NCBI GenBank assembly: GCA_022846075.1
Contig: AP025582.1
Location: 1,860,001-1,924,000 of the forward strand
Reading direction: 5' to 3'
DNA: 64,000 nucleotides
DNA from: Oscillospiraceae bacterium
GTDB lineage: Bacteria > Bacillota > Clostridia > Oscillospirales > Oscillospiraceae
Shown here: piece after piece, positions 1-7,444 of the stretch
How the letters are laid out: each line of letters starts with the position of its first letter
Numbering within the stretch: the first letter of the stretch is position 1
Notes under the pieces: model-generated
Told to the model about the DNA's origin: nothing
The model's database searches: none
The model's input: only the letters and a program-made list of their open reading frames with translations
Position numbers and translations under genes: made by a program

Positions 1-1
1 C

Positions 2-250
2 GGCTCCTTCCCGGAGTTCAAGCTGGAGGTCTATCTGAAGGACGGCAGGGTCCTCCACAAGAGCAAGCAGTTCCCCAAGGGGCACCCCAAAAACAACTTC
101 ACCCTGGCGGAGGAGTATGACCATTTCCGCCTGTGCTGCTCCCCCTATCTGCCGCAAGAGCAGATCGAACGCTTCATCGCCATCGTAGACAAGCTGGAGG
201 AGGCGCAGGATCTGGACGAGCTGATCGGCCTGACCACCATTCGGGGGTGA
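2..250 (+). CDS. MmgE/PrpD family protein, C-terminal fragment
   Basis: The last 82 residues of a protein whose start lies outside the window. The segment FPKGHPKNNFTLAEEYDHF matches the conserved end of MmgE/PrpD proteins (2-methylcitrate dehydratase, cis-aconitate decarboxylase and relatives), where a basic K-G-(D/H)-P-x-N stretch precedes a final helical region. The family dehydrates or decarboxylates tricarboxylic acids and similar compounds. The gene ends 4 bases before a TRAP transporter pair, so one transcript probably links import of an organic acid to its breakdown. The substrate cannot be told from this fragment. Confidence 0.75.
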   Translation, partial: GSFPEFKLEVYLKDGRVLHKSKQFPKGHPKNNFTLAEEYDHFRLCCSPYLPQEQIERFIAIVDKLEEAQDLDELIGLTTIRG

Positions 251-254
251 CGCC

Positions 255-791
255 ATGAAAACGCTGAAAAAGGTCTGGGATGCCTTCGTCAAAGGCTACA
301 CCTGGGTAGAACTGAACTTCATCGCCGCCTTCACCATGATCATCGGCATCCTCATCATCTACGAAGTCATCATCCGGGCTTTGGGATTTCAGGGGATCAA
401 GTGGATGGAGGAGATGGGCCGTTTCATGCTGGTGGTCACCACCACCATCGGATGCAGCTACGCCGCCCGGGAAAACGGCCACATGGTCATGGATACCTTT
501 TACCAGCTACTCAGGCCCCGGGCCGCCTACTGTCTCAAATCGGTGGCCTACTTCATCAGCGGGCTCCTGTACAGCTACATGGGCTACTACGCCATCCAGT
601 GGTGCATTCGCCTGTTCAAGATGAAGAAAAAGATGGAGAGCGTCAACTTCCCTACTTACGTGATGTGGATCTTCGTCTGTATCGGGCTGTGCACCATGGG
701 CCTTCGCTATTTCATTGAGACTGGAAAATGCGCCGGCAGAGCCGTCAAGGGCGCGCAGGAGTTCACGGAAGTGAACACCAAAGAGAATTGA
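255..791 (+). CDS. TRAP transporter small permease (DctQ family)
   Basis: A 178-residue membrane protein with four predicted helices, the expected size and topology of the small DctQ subunit of tripartite ATP-independent periplasmic (TRAP) transporters. It pairs with the large permease encoded 13 bases downstream and needs an extracytoplasmic solute receptor. That receptor is not in the window and is probably encoded upstream of the MmgE/PrpD gene. A GGGGGTG sequence lies 5 bases before the ATG. TRAP systems use sodium or proton gradients to take up carboxylates; the substrate here is likely an organic acid, by context only. Confidence 0.9.
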   Translation: MKTLKKVWDAFVKGYTWVELNFIAAFTMIIGILIIYEVIIRALGFQGIKWMEEMGRFMLVVTTTIGCSYAARENGHMVMDTFYQLLRPRAAYCLKSVAYFISGLLYSYMGYYAIQWCIRLFKMKKKMESVNFPTYVMWIFVCIGLCTMGLRYFIETGKCAGRAVKGAQEFTEVNTKEN

Positions 792-804
792 GGAGGGAAA
801 ACGT

Positions 805-2076
805 ATGGCAGTCGTAATGATCGTGTTTTTCGTTCTCCTCATCATCGGCGTCCCCGTGGCTCACGTGGTGCTGGGCGCCGCCGCCATCGGCATCATCGCC
901 GGCGGCAACAACGGAATCCTGCTGGCCCAGCAGACTGTGCTGGGCATGAACAGCTATGTCCTGCTGGCCGTACCCTTTTTCATTATCTCCGGCGACCTGG
1001 CTGCCAAGGGGGAGACCTCCCGCCGCCTGGTCAACGCCATCAATGCCTTCCTGGGAAGCATCCGGGGCGGGCTGGGCATCGCCACCATTTTTGCCTGCGC
1101 CCTCTTCGGAGCCATCACCGGCTCCTCCATCGCCTGCGTGGTGGCCATCGGCGCGCTGATGCTTCCCCAGCTGCTGGAGGCCGGCTATCCCAAGCCGCTG
1201 GTCCTGGGCATTATCACCACCGCGGGCACGCTGGGGGTCATGATCCCGCCCTCTATCCCCATGCTCCAGATCTCGGTGGCTATGGGCACCTCCGTGGCCG
1301 CGGGCTTCACCTCCGGCTTTGTCCCCGGGATCCTTACCGCTATCTTGATGAGCGTTTGGGTCTACCTCTACGCCAAAAAGCACAACGTCCCCAAGCAGCC
1401 GCCCATGCCCTGGCGGCAGAAGCTCCATGTCCTCAAGGAGAGCTTCTGGGCCCTCATGTTCCCCGTGGTCATCCTGGGCACCATCTACGGCGGCCTGGCC
1501 ACCCCCACCGAGGCGGCGGTCATCTCGGTGCTCTACGTCCTGTTTGTGGAGATCTGCATCTACCGCACCACAAGCATCAAGCAGCTGTGGAACACCATCA
1601 AGGGCTCCACCGTCAGCGCCGCCACCCTGACCCTGACCATCGCCACAGCCCAGGTCTTTGTGTGGTTCATGACCACGGAAAATATCCCGGCCATCCTCTA
1701 CAACACCCTGACCTCGGCCATCTCCGGCAAGTACGCCCTGCTCTTCCTGCTGTGCCTGCTGTTCCTCATCGTGGGCTGCTTCACCAACGTGGCCACCGTG
1801 GTCATCATCATCGGCCCCATCCTGGCGCCGGTGCTGGAGTTTTTCACCATCGACACCCTGCAGTTCGGCGTCCTGGCCATCCTGTTGTCCCAAATCGGCT
1901 TTGTCTCTCCCCCCTTCGGCCTGTGCCTGTTCGTGGCAATGAAGGTGGCGAAGGCCTCTATGCCGGAGGTAGTAAAGGGCTCCATCCCCTTCCTGGTCTG
2001 CGTGGCGCTCTCCGCCCTTCTTATCATCTTCTTCCCCGCGCTCGCCACCTGGCTCCCCCATCTGATTTACGGATAA
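805..2076 (+). CDS. TRAP transporter large permease (DctM family)
   Basis: 423 residues, typical for DctM, with about 12 hydrophobic segments. Family motifs are clear: a loop with FGAITGSSIA near residue 112 and GTLGVMIPPSIPM near residue 141, where the Pro-rich re-entrant region sits. It carries the ion-coupled transport path of the TRAP system. An AGGAGG site lies 8 bases upstream of the ATG, directly after the dctQ stop. A terminator hairpin 24 bases after the stop closes the operon. Confidence 0.93.
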   Translation: MAVVMIVFFVLLIIGVPVAHVVLGAAAIGIIAGGNNGILLAQQTVLGMNSYVLLAVPFFIISGDLAAKGETSRRLVNAINAFLGSIRGGLGIATIFACALFGAITGSSIACVVAIGALMLPQLLEAGYPKPLVLGIITTAGTLGVMIPPSIPMLQISVAMGTSVAAGFTSGFVPGILTAILMSVWVYLYAKKHNVPKQPPMPWRQKLHVLKESFWALMFPVVILGTIYGGLATPTEAAVISVLYVLFVEICIYRTTSIKQLWNTIKGSTVSAATLTLTIATAQVFVWFMTTENIPAILYNTLTSAISGKYALLFLLCLLFLIVGCFTNVATVVIIIGPILAPVLEFFTIDTLQFGVLAILLSQIGFVSPPFGLCLFVAMKVAKASMPEVVKGSIPFLVCVALSALLIIFFPALATWLPHLIYG

Positions 2077-2099
2077 CCGTTCTCTACTCTCTGCGCTCA

Positions 2100-2139
2100 G
2101 GGCGGCAGTCGGCTCGATCCGCCGACTGCCGCCCTTTTT
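2100..2139 (+). terminator. Intrinsic terminator after the TRAP operon
   Basis: A 14-bp GC-rich stem (GGGCGGCAGTCGGC against its complement) with a 7-base loop is followed by TTTTT. It separates the TRAP genes from the MFS gene. Confidence 0.85.
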
Positions 2140-2168
2140 GGCCCAAAACGCCGGAAGGAGTATCCGCC

Positions 2169-3341
2169 ATGTCTGAATTAGCGGCACAAAGCAGACTTTT
2201 TACCCGCAACTATGTAATCATGGTCACGCTGAACCTCCTGGCCTGCCTGTACGGACAGTCCATGATGGCCATGATCCCCGTCATGATGAACGCCCGGGGT
2301 ATGCCGGAATTTGCCGCGGGCATCTTGGGTGCCCTTTTTCCCCTGTCCTCCATCTTTTTCCGAACCCACGCCTCCGCCCTGGGAAACCGTCTCCCCTGCC
2401 GTGGTATGATCTCCGTTTGTTTCGGGGTCTTGATGGTCAGCAGTCTCCTCTTTTATTCCTGCCACACATTTTTCGCCCTCGCCCTGCTGCGTATCGCGCA
2501 GGGCCTCTCCGTCTGTTTGAGCTGCCTGACCCTGGGGGCGGTAGTCGCCGCCACCATTCCCCCGGACCGCTTTGACGAGGGGATGGGCTATTACAGCATC
2601 GGCGTACCTGCCATGTCCTTTCTGGGCCCCGCCGCCAGCCGTATGCTGGTCGCGCGGCTTGGATACCAGCAGATGCTCTTTGCGCTCTCTCTTATCGCCG
2701 CCCTCGCTTTGGCGCTCTGCCTGGCCTCCACCATCGAGAATCCCGCCCGCTTCGCCGAAAGGTCTCCCCGCCGTCCAATCCCCATCTTTGCTCTGGAAAG
2801 GACCGCTCTGCCCTCCTCCCTGCTCCTGCTGGGGTCCGTGCTAGCTCATACCTGTGTGGTCTCCTTCCTGCCTCTCTATGCCCAGCGATACGAACTGGGC
2901 GGAATCCTCTTCTTTTACTTTGCCGCGGGGGCGGGGATCATCGCTGTCCGGCTGGCGGCGACGGTCTTTCAGCCCAAGTCGTCCTCCACACTCCCCGTCC
3001 TCCTCTCGTTTGCCGTGTGTATCCTGACCATGCTGCTGCTTCCCATGTTGAACGCCCCCCTTCCTTCCGCCGCCGTTGGCCTGTGCTACGGTGTATCGGT
3101 GGGTATCCTTCAGCCCCATTTCATCGCCCAGGCCTTGTTGAACACGCCCCCGGCCCGGAGAGACCAAGCTACTGTGACCTACTACATCTTCACCGACCTG
3201 GGCTACGCCGGCGGCAGCCTGCTCTGGGGTTATATCGCGCAGTTCCTGGGATATTTAAGCGTTTTCCTGGTGGCGGTCCTCATCCACGCAGCTACCCTAT
3301 GCGCCTGGATTTTATCCGGCCGCAGGGGCGGGAGGGCCTGA
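2169..3341 (+). CDS. MFS transporter
   Basis: 390 residues with about 12 hydrophobic helices. The stretch around residues 60-80 (SSIFFRTHASALGNRLPCRG) sits where MFS proteins have the cytoplasmic loop 2-3 motif. The open frame reaches far upstream into the TRAP gene, but the start at 2169 has a GGAAGGAG site 7 bases before it and begins the recognisable MFS sequence. Expressed apart from the TRAP operon because a terminator lies between. It may be an exporter or an uptake carrier; the substrate is unknown. Confidence 0.85.
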   Translation: MSELAAQSRLFTRNYVIMVTLNLLACLYGQSMMAMIPVMMNARGMPEFAAGILGALFPLSSIFFRTHASALGNRLPCRGMISVCFGVLMVSSLLFYSCHTFFALALLRIAQGLSVCLSCLTLGAVVAATIPPDRFDEGMGYYSIGVPAMSFLGPAASRMLVARLGYQQMLFALSLIAALALALCLASTIENPARFAERSPRRPIPIFALERTALPSSLLLLGSVLAHTCVVSFLPLYAQRYELGGILFFYFAAGAGIIAVRLAATVFQPKSSSTLPVLLSFAVCILTMLLLPMLNAPLPSAAVGLCYGVSVGILQPHFIAQALLNTPPARRDQATVTYYIFTDLGYAGGSLLWGYIAQFLGYLSVFLVAVLIHAATLCAWILSGRRGGRA

Positions 3342-3365
3342 TCCACGCAACGCGGCCAACCCGAC

Positions 3366-3394
3366 TTGCCAAAATGCTTCTCTTCCGCTATAAT
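3366..3394 (+). promoter_or_regulatory. Promoter of the SNF symporter gene
   Basis: TTGCCA, a 17-base spacer and TATAAT, ending about 56 bases before the start codon at 3451. Confidence 0.7.
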
Positions 3395-3450
3395 ATCGTT
3401 TGTGTCTTTTCGACTTTAAAGTGATGTGTTGTAAAAGGAGGAAGCATTTC

Positions 3451-4770
3451 ATGGCTTCAGATACCCACCGCAACGGGAGTTTTAGTTCCTCCCTCGGTTT
3501 CGTACTGGCCTGCGTGGGCTCCGCCGTGGGGCTGGGCAACATCTGGCTGTTCCCCTACCGCCTGGGCCAGTATGGCGGCGCGGCTTTCCTGATCCCCTAT
3601 CTCTTCTTTGTTTTCCTGTTCGGCTGGGTGGGGTTATCCGCCGAGTTCGGCATCGGGCGGCTGGCCCGGACAGGTACTCTGGGCGCTTACGCCTACTGCT
3701 TCAAGGCCCGGGGCCGGGAAAAGACCGGCGGGGCCCTTGGGTGGATCCCTCTGATGGGCTCTCTGGGCATCGCCATCGGCTACGCCATCATTGTGGGCTG
3801 GGTGGTCCGCTCCGCCGCCGGGGCGGTCACCGGGGCCCTTCTCTCGGAGCCGGACTTCTTCTCACAGGCCACCGGCAGCTTCGGAAGCCTGCCCTGGCAT
3901 ATCATCGTGGTGGCCGTGGTATGCCTTCTGCTCCTTTTGGGGGCGGCGGGCAGCATTGAGAAGGCCAGCAAGATCATGATGCCTCTCTTCTTTGTCCTTT
4001 TCCTGGTGGTGGCCGTTCGGGTGGGCTTCCTGCCCGGCGCCGCCGAGGGGTACCGCTTCCTCTTTGTCCCCGACTGGTCCGCGCTGGCCGATCCCTATAC
4101 CTGGGTCATGGCCATGGGCCAGGCCTTCTTCTCCCTGTCCATCACCGGTTCCGGTATGATTGTCTACGGCGCCTATCTGAACAAGGACGCCGACATCCCC
4201 GGTTCTGCCCTTCGGACCGCCCTCTTCGACACCTGCGCCGCCCTGCTCTCCGCCCTGGCCATCATGCCCGCCGTATTCTCCTTCGGCATCGACCCCTCCG
4301 CCGGGCCCTCCCTCCTCTTTATCACCCTCCCCGGGATCTTTGCCCAGATGCCGCTGGGCCGGGTCTTTGCCGTGGTGTTCTTCGTCTCGGTCATCTTCGC
4401 CGGGCTCACCTCCCTCATCAATATGTTCGAGGCCGTGTGCGAGAGCTGGCAGCATAAGTTCAAGCTCTCCCGCACCGCCGCGGTCCTGCTGTGCGGCGGC
4501 ATCGTCCTGGCGGTGGGCGTCTTCCTGGAGGCCGAGCCCCTGGTAGGCTCCTGGATGGACTTCATCACCATCGTGGTGGTACCCATCGGCGCCATGCTGG
4601 GCGCTATCGCCGTCTACTACGTGCTGGGCTGGCCCACTATCCGCCGGGAGCTGGAGCTGGGGCGGACCAAGCCCCTCTCCCCCCTCTTCGGGCCCTGCGC
4701 CAAGTACCTGTACGTCCCCCTCACCATCCTCATCCTGGTGCTGGGCTTCGTGTTCCACGGCATCGGGTAA
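3451..4770 (+). CDS. Sodium-dependent transporter, SNF (neurotransmitter:sodium symporter) family
   Basis: 439 residues with about 11-12 membrane helices, the usual size of bacterial SNF (LeuT/MhsT-like) carriers. The first helix carries VGSAVGLGNIWLFPY, the signature of the family's sodium and substrate site. These proteins import amino acids or related amines with sodium. The ATG at 3451 has AAAGGAGG 8-10 bases upstream and follows a strong promoter. It is a single-gene unit ending in a strong bidirectional terminator. Which amino acid it carries cannot be read from the sequence. Confidence 0.92.
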   Translation: MASDTHRNGSFSSSLGFVLACVGSAVGLGNIWLFPYRLGQYGGAAFLIPYLFFVFLFGWVGLSAEFGIGRLARTGTLGAYAYCFKARGREKTGGALGWIPLMGSLGIAIGYAIIVGWVVRSAAGAVTGALLSEPDFFSQATGSFGSLPWHIIVVAVVCLLLLLGAAGSIEKASKIMMPLFFVLFLVVAVRVGFLPGAAEGYRFLFVPDWSALADPYTWVMAMGQAFFSLSITGSGMIVYGAYLNKDADIPGSALRTALFDTCAALLSALAIMPAVFSFGIDPSAGPSLLFITLPGIFAQMPLGRVFAVVFFVSVIFAGLTSLINMFEAVCESWQHKFKLSRTAAVLLCGGIVLAVGVFLEAEPLVGSWMDFITIVVVPIGAMLGAIAVYYVLGWPTIRRELELGRTKPLSPLFGPCAKYLYVPLTILILVLGFVFHGIG

Positions 4771-4780
4771 ATCAAACAAC

Positions 4781-4822
4781 AAAAAGCAGGGCGCCGGAAT
4801 ATTCCGGCGCCCTGCTTTTTTC
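4781..4822. terminator. Bidirectional terminator between convergent genes
   Basis: A perfect 30-base palindrome (15-bp arms beginning GCAGGGCGCCGG) is flanked by A5 on one side and T6 on the other. It can stop both the SNF gene and the minus-strand operon that ends at 4824. Confidence 0.95.
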
Positions 4823-4823
4823 T

Positions 4824-5477
4824 TTAAAAGTGGTACAGGTATTCTCTTCCCGCGCTGTCCTGGAACAAAATACCCTCGGCGGACACGCCTTGGTCGTCCT
4901 TGAACTGCACCCGTGACGCGGCGGCAGAGGATAGGTCAAGCTCCGTTTTGCCCAGTTCCTCCCGAATCGCATCCGCGTTTCTCAGGAAATCATACAGATA
5001 TGGTGTTTCCACCGTATCAATCCGCCTCAAAGCGTCTCCAGTAATTGCATCTGCGTTTCCCAGGAAACCGTACAAATATGGCGTTTTCACCGTATCAATC
5101 TGTTTCAAAGCGTCTCCAGTATAGGCCACCACGAGATAGCCGCATCTGCCGTCATCGGCGGAAAAGGTACAGCAGTACAGCGGTTCCTCCGTCAACTCCG
5201 GGTCCTGGTCCAGGACCGTATATTCTGTAAAGGTGTCATAGTTCCATCTCGCGTTTTGGATGTCCCCGAGATTTTCCAGCCAGCCGTTATTCAACAGCTG
5301 CCTGAACATCGACTTGTTCAGCATCCGATAGGCCCGGGAGTCCTGCCCCGCGTAATAGGAGGCGGCCGCCGCCTCAAATTCCGCCTCGGAACCGCTCGAT
5401 TTTTGATAGGCCTTCACACACCCTAAGGCAGCCAAAAGCAGGACACCGGCCAAAAGGACAGAGGTTAATTTCTTCAC
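4824..5477 (-). CDS. Secreted or lipid-anchored protein with internal tandem duplication
   Basis: 217 residues from a GTG at 5477, which has GAGG 6 bases before it; a GTG at 5489 would add four residues but lacks a ribosome site. The N-terminus VKKLTSVLLAGVLLLAALGC is a signal peptide, and its Cys may be lipidated, although the box (A-L-G-C) is not ideal. The rest is hydrophilic. Residues encoded by 4969-5124 are two near-identical 26-residue units containing GDAL..IDTV.TPYLY.FL.NADAI. No family recognised. It is the last gene of the PadR-DUF1700-DUF4097 operon, so it may act in envelope stress sensing; that is inference. Confidence 0.7.
   Translation of the reverse strand: MKKLTSVLLAGVLLLAALGCVKAYQKSSGSEAEFEAAAASYYAGQDSRAYRMLNKSMFRQLLNNGWLENLGDIQNARWNYDTFTEYTVLDQDPELTEEPLYCCTFSADDGRCGYLVVAYTGDALKQIDTVKTPYLYGFLGNADAITGDALRRIDTVETPYLYDFLRNADAIREELGKTELDLSSAAASRVQFKDDQGVSAEGILFQDSAGREYLYHF
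4969..5124 (-). repeat. Two tandem 78-bp units inside the secreted protein gene
   Basis: 4969-5046 and 5047-5124 align end to end without gaps and differ at scattered bases. The length is a multiple of three, so the frame is kept and the 26-residue unit is duplicated. Confidence 0.9.
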
Positions 5478-5495
5478 GCCGCACCTCACATTTCA

Positions 5496-6311
5496 TCAGT
5501 CCAAGTCCACGTCCACGTCGCCCATTTCGGTGTGGGCCTGCACATAGTAGCGCTGGTCTGAAGCCGTATGGGAGACATAGGCGTGCTGGCGCACCCCATT
5601 CAGCGTGACCTCCCCCAAATCGGTGTAGAGCTCATAGCTCACGCCGTTTCTCTCCGGGAATCCCACGTCCACGTTGCCCATCTCTGTCTTTGCCTCCAAT
5701 TCCGCCGCCAGGAGATTGTCGCAGTTTACGTCCCCCATCTCCGTGGAGAGTTCCGCCTTTTCCGCGGTGGCGGCGGCGAACCAGGTCACGTCGCCCATGT
5801 CGCTGTCCAGATCCACCTTTGTCAACGTGGTATTTCTGGGAATGGTGACCACTACTCCGGCGGAGGCGTTGCTGCCAAAGCGGTTGCGCATGTTCTGCAC
5901 CGTTTCGCTCCACACCTTCAGGGTGCCGTCCTTGTTCTCATAGTGGAGGGAATAATTGCTGATATTTCTGCTGTACAGGGACACGCCGAAGCTGGTACCC
6001 TCCACCACGTCCACGTCGCCGAAGTCGATGGAGACATCCAGCTGTGTAAACGCCTCCAGATCCTTTACCGTCACGTCCTGGGGACTGCCGATAACGGGGG
6101 TATCCCAGTCATCCCAATCGACCCAATCCACCCAGTCGCCCCAGTGGTTCCAGCCCGTCCAATGCCCGCGCCAGGTATAGGCCCAGTCCCGGAGGCTCCT
6201 GTCGGTCTCCGGCCGGCCGCCCATGGCGCCGCCCACCAGATGGAGGACCAGTCCCAGCGTGAATACGGCGCCGGCGGCGATAAGGACGATCTTGCTCACT
6301 TTCTTCATCAT
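5496..6311 (-). CDS. DUF4097-type membrane-anchored beta-helix protein
   Basis: 271 residues. A membrane helix at about residues 7-30 is followed by a Trp/Asp-rich linker (GDWVDWVDWDDWD near residue 60). The C-terminal domain repeats a short strand motif of the type S/T-E/D-M-G-D-V about every 20 residues (DMGDVTW, EMGDVNC, EMGNVDV, DLGEVTL, EMGDVDV), the pattern of DUF4097 putative adhesin/LiaF-like beta-solenoids. Its start overlaps the DUF1700 stop by 4 bases, so the two are translationally coupled. PadR-DUF1700-DUF4097 sets are common in Firmicutes and are linked to cell-envelope stress. The molecular role is unknown. Confidence 0.8.
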   Translation of the reverse strand: MMKKVSKIVLIAAGAVFTLGLVLHLVGGAMGGRPETDRSLRDWAYTWRGHWTGWNHWGDWVDWVDWDDWDTPVIGSPQDVTVKDLEAFTQLDVSIDFGDVDVVEGTSFGVSLYSRNISNYSLHYENKDGTLKVWSETVQNMRNRFGSNASAGVVVTIPRNTTLTKVDLDSDMGDVTWFAAATAEKAELSTEMGDVNCDNLLAAELEAKTEMGNVDVGFPERNGVSYELYTDLGEVTLNGVRQHAYVSHTASDQRYYVQAHTEMGDVDVDLD

Positions 6312-6886
6312 GACTGCTCGCCCCTCTCCACTAACTCATTCCACAGATAGCGCACGCCCTTGACGATGAGCCACACCAGCACCACCACCGCCAGAAGCAG
6401 GAGCGCCCCGATGGCGAAGGCCATCAGCCCGCCCCCCGCCTGATAGAGCCCGGCGGCCAGCGTGAGCTTGGTAAAGCTGCCGATCACGACCCCAAACCCC
6501 ACGCCCACACAGATGAGGCCCGCCAGCCCCAGTCCGCCCAGCAGCCCGCCCCACAGGGGCGTGGCGATGGCGAACACCAGAATGGCCAGGAGCACGAAGG
6601 CCCAGCCGGGCAGCTTTCCCCCCAGCTTGGGGGTGTAGTCGGGGGTGCGGCGGGCCTGATGCGCCGCGTCCGCCGCGGCGGTGAGGCCCTCGGTGGCCCG
6701 CTCCCCCAAGATCTGCCGGGCCAGCCGCTCCGGGGAGCCCAGCTCGTTGATGACGGAGGATTCCCGGTCCTGGCCCGCATCCTCGAAATATTCCTCATAA
6801 AAGCGCAAAATGTCTTCCATGTCGCTGACCGGCATCCGGCCGGCGAGCTGGGCTCTCAGAATTCTCATATAGGTCTCCCTATTCAT
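6308..6886 (-). CDS. DUF1700 (HAAS domain) membrane protein
   Basis: 192 residues. Residues 1-65 contain the short helical HAAS/DUF1700 signature (a LRAQL core, then DMEDILRFYEEYFEDA and a SPERLARQIL segment). Two or three hydrophobic helices fill residues 90-180. The ATG at 6886 was chosen because AGGAGG lies 8 bases before it. It overlaps the PadR gene by 8 bases and the DUF4097 gene by 4, so all three are co-translated. HAAS domains are thought to pass signals between PadR-type regulators and membrane sensors; that is family knowledge, not shown here. Confidence 0.85.
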   Translation of the reverse strand: MNRETYMRILRAQLAGRMPVSDMEDILRFYEEYFEDAGQDRESSVINELGSPERLARQILGERATEGLTAAADAAHQARRTPDYTPKLGGKLPGWAFVLLAILVFAIATPLWGGLLGGLGLAGLICVGVGFGVVIGSFTKLTLAAGLYQAGGGLMAFAIGALLLLAVVVLVWLIVKGVRYLWNELVERGEQS

Positions 6887-7202
6887 CCCGCGCACCTCCT
6901 GACAAGATTTGATTCACTCGGCCGTTGAACTCCGCCCAGTCTCTCCGGCAGTCCGCCAGCAGCTCCCGGCCCGACTGGGTGATGGTGTAGTAGCGCCGGT
7001 TCCGTCCCTGGAACTGCCGGTCGTATACCGCCAGGCACCCCTCCCGCTGCAATCGGCGCAGGACCGGGTAAAGCGTGGACTCGGAGATGTCGATCTCCTG
7101 CTTGAGCTGCTGGGTCAGGCTGTATCCATAGGCGTCTCCCTGGTCCAGGATCGCCAGCACGCAGCCGTCCAGCAGTGGCGAGGTCAGCTGGAATATCATT
7201 GT
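6879..7202 (-). CDS. PadR family transcriptional regulator
   Basis: 107 residues, the short PadR class (winged helix plus one C-terminal dimer helix). The core reads YGYSLTQQLKQEIDISESTLYPVLRRLQREGCL, the classic PadR recognition region, ending with the wing RRYYTITQSGRE. The ATG at 7202 has GGAAGG and GGGGAG upstream and lies about 25 bases after the expected transcription start. It probably represses its own operon through the palindrome over the -10 box at 7233-7251. Confidence 0.93.
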   Translation of the reverse strand, partial: TMIFQLTSPLLDGCVLAILDQGDAYGYSLTQQLKQEIDISESTLYPVLRRLQREGCLAVYDRQFQGRNRRYYTITQSGRELLADCRRDWAEFNGRVNQILSGGARDE

Positions 7203-7232
7203 CTCCCCACCTTCCTTTTTTGATTTCGTCAA

Positions 7233-7262
7233 TATTATATCTTGTATAATATGCAGTGTCAA
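7233..7262 (-). promoter_or_regulatory. Promoter of the PadR operon with overlapping operator palindrome
   Basis: On the minus strand, TTGACA (7257-7262), a 17-base spacer and TATAAT (7234-7239) form a full consensus promoter. The -10 box lies inside an inverted repeat, TATTATA-5-TATAATA, at 7233-7251. This is a natural place for PadR autorepression; the assignment to PadR is inferred. Confidence 0.8.
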
Positions 7263-7371
7263 GCTATATTGATTAAGAAACTATTAAGCAACCTGTAAGA
7301 AATACCATCACCCGTTACCGCCAGGGCGGAAACGGACGGTCTTTTCCTTCTATTTCCGTATGAAATAACAG

Positions 7372-7400
7372 TTGTCATTTGCGGTCTTTTGCGATAGAAT
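7372..7400 (+). promoter_or_regulatory. Promoter of the activase genes
   Basis: TTGTCA, a 17-base spacer and TAGAAT, with the start codon 45 bases after the -10 box. Divergent from the PadR operon promoter about 110 bases away. Confidence 0.65.
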
Positions 7401-7444
7401 ATAGGCTAAGTAATTATGGTTAGCAACCTATTCGAGGTGTATTT

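Noticed and set aside
763-2187. Long minus-strand open frame opposite the TRAP permease gene
   Set aside because: It is the complement of a strongly coding GC-rich gene; its His/Gly/Gln-rich composition and lack of ribosome site mark it as a shadow.
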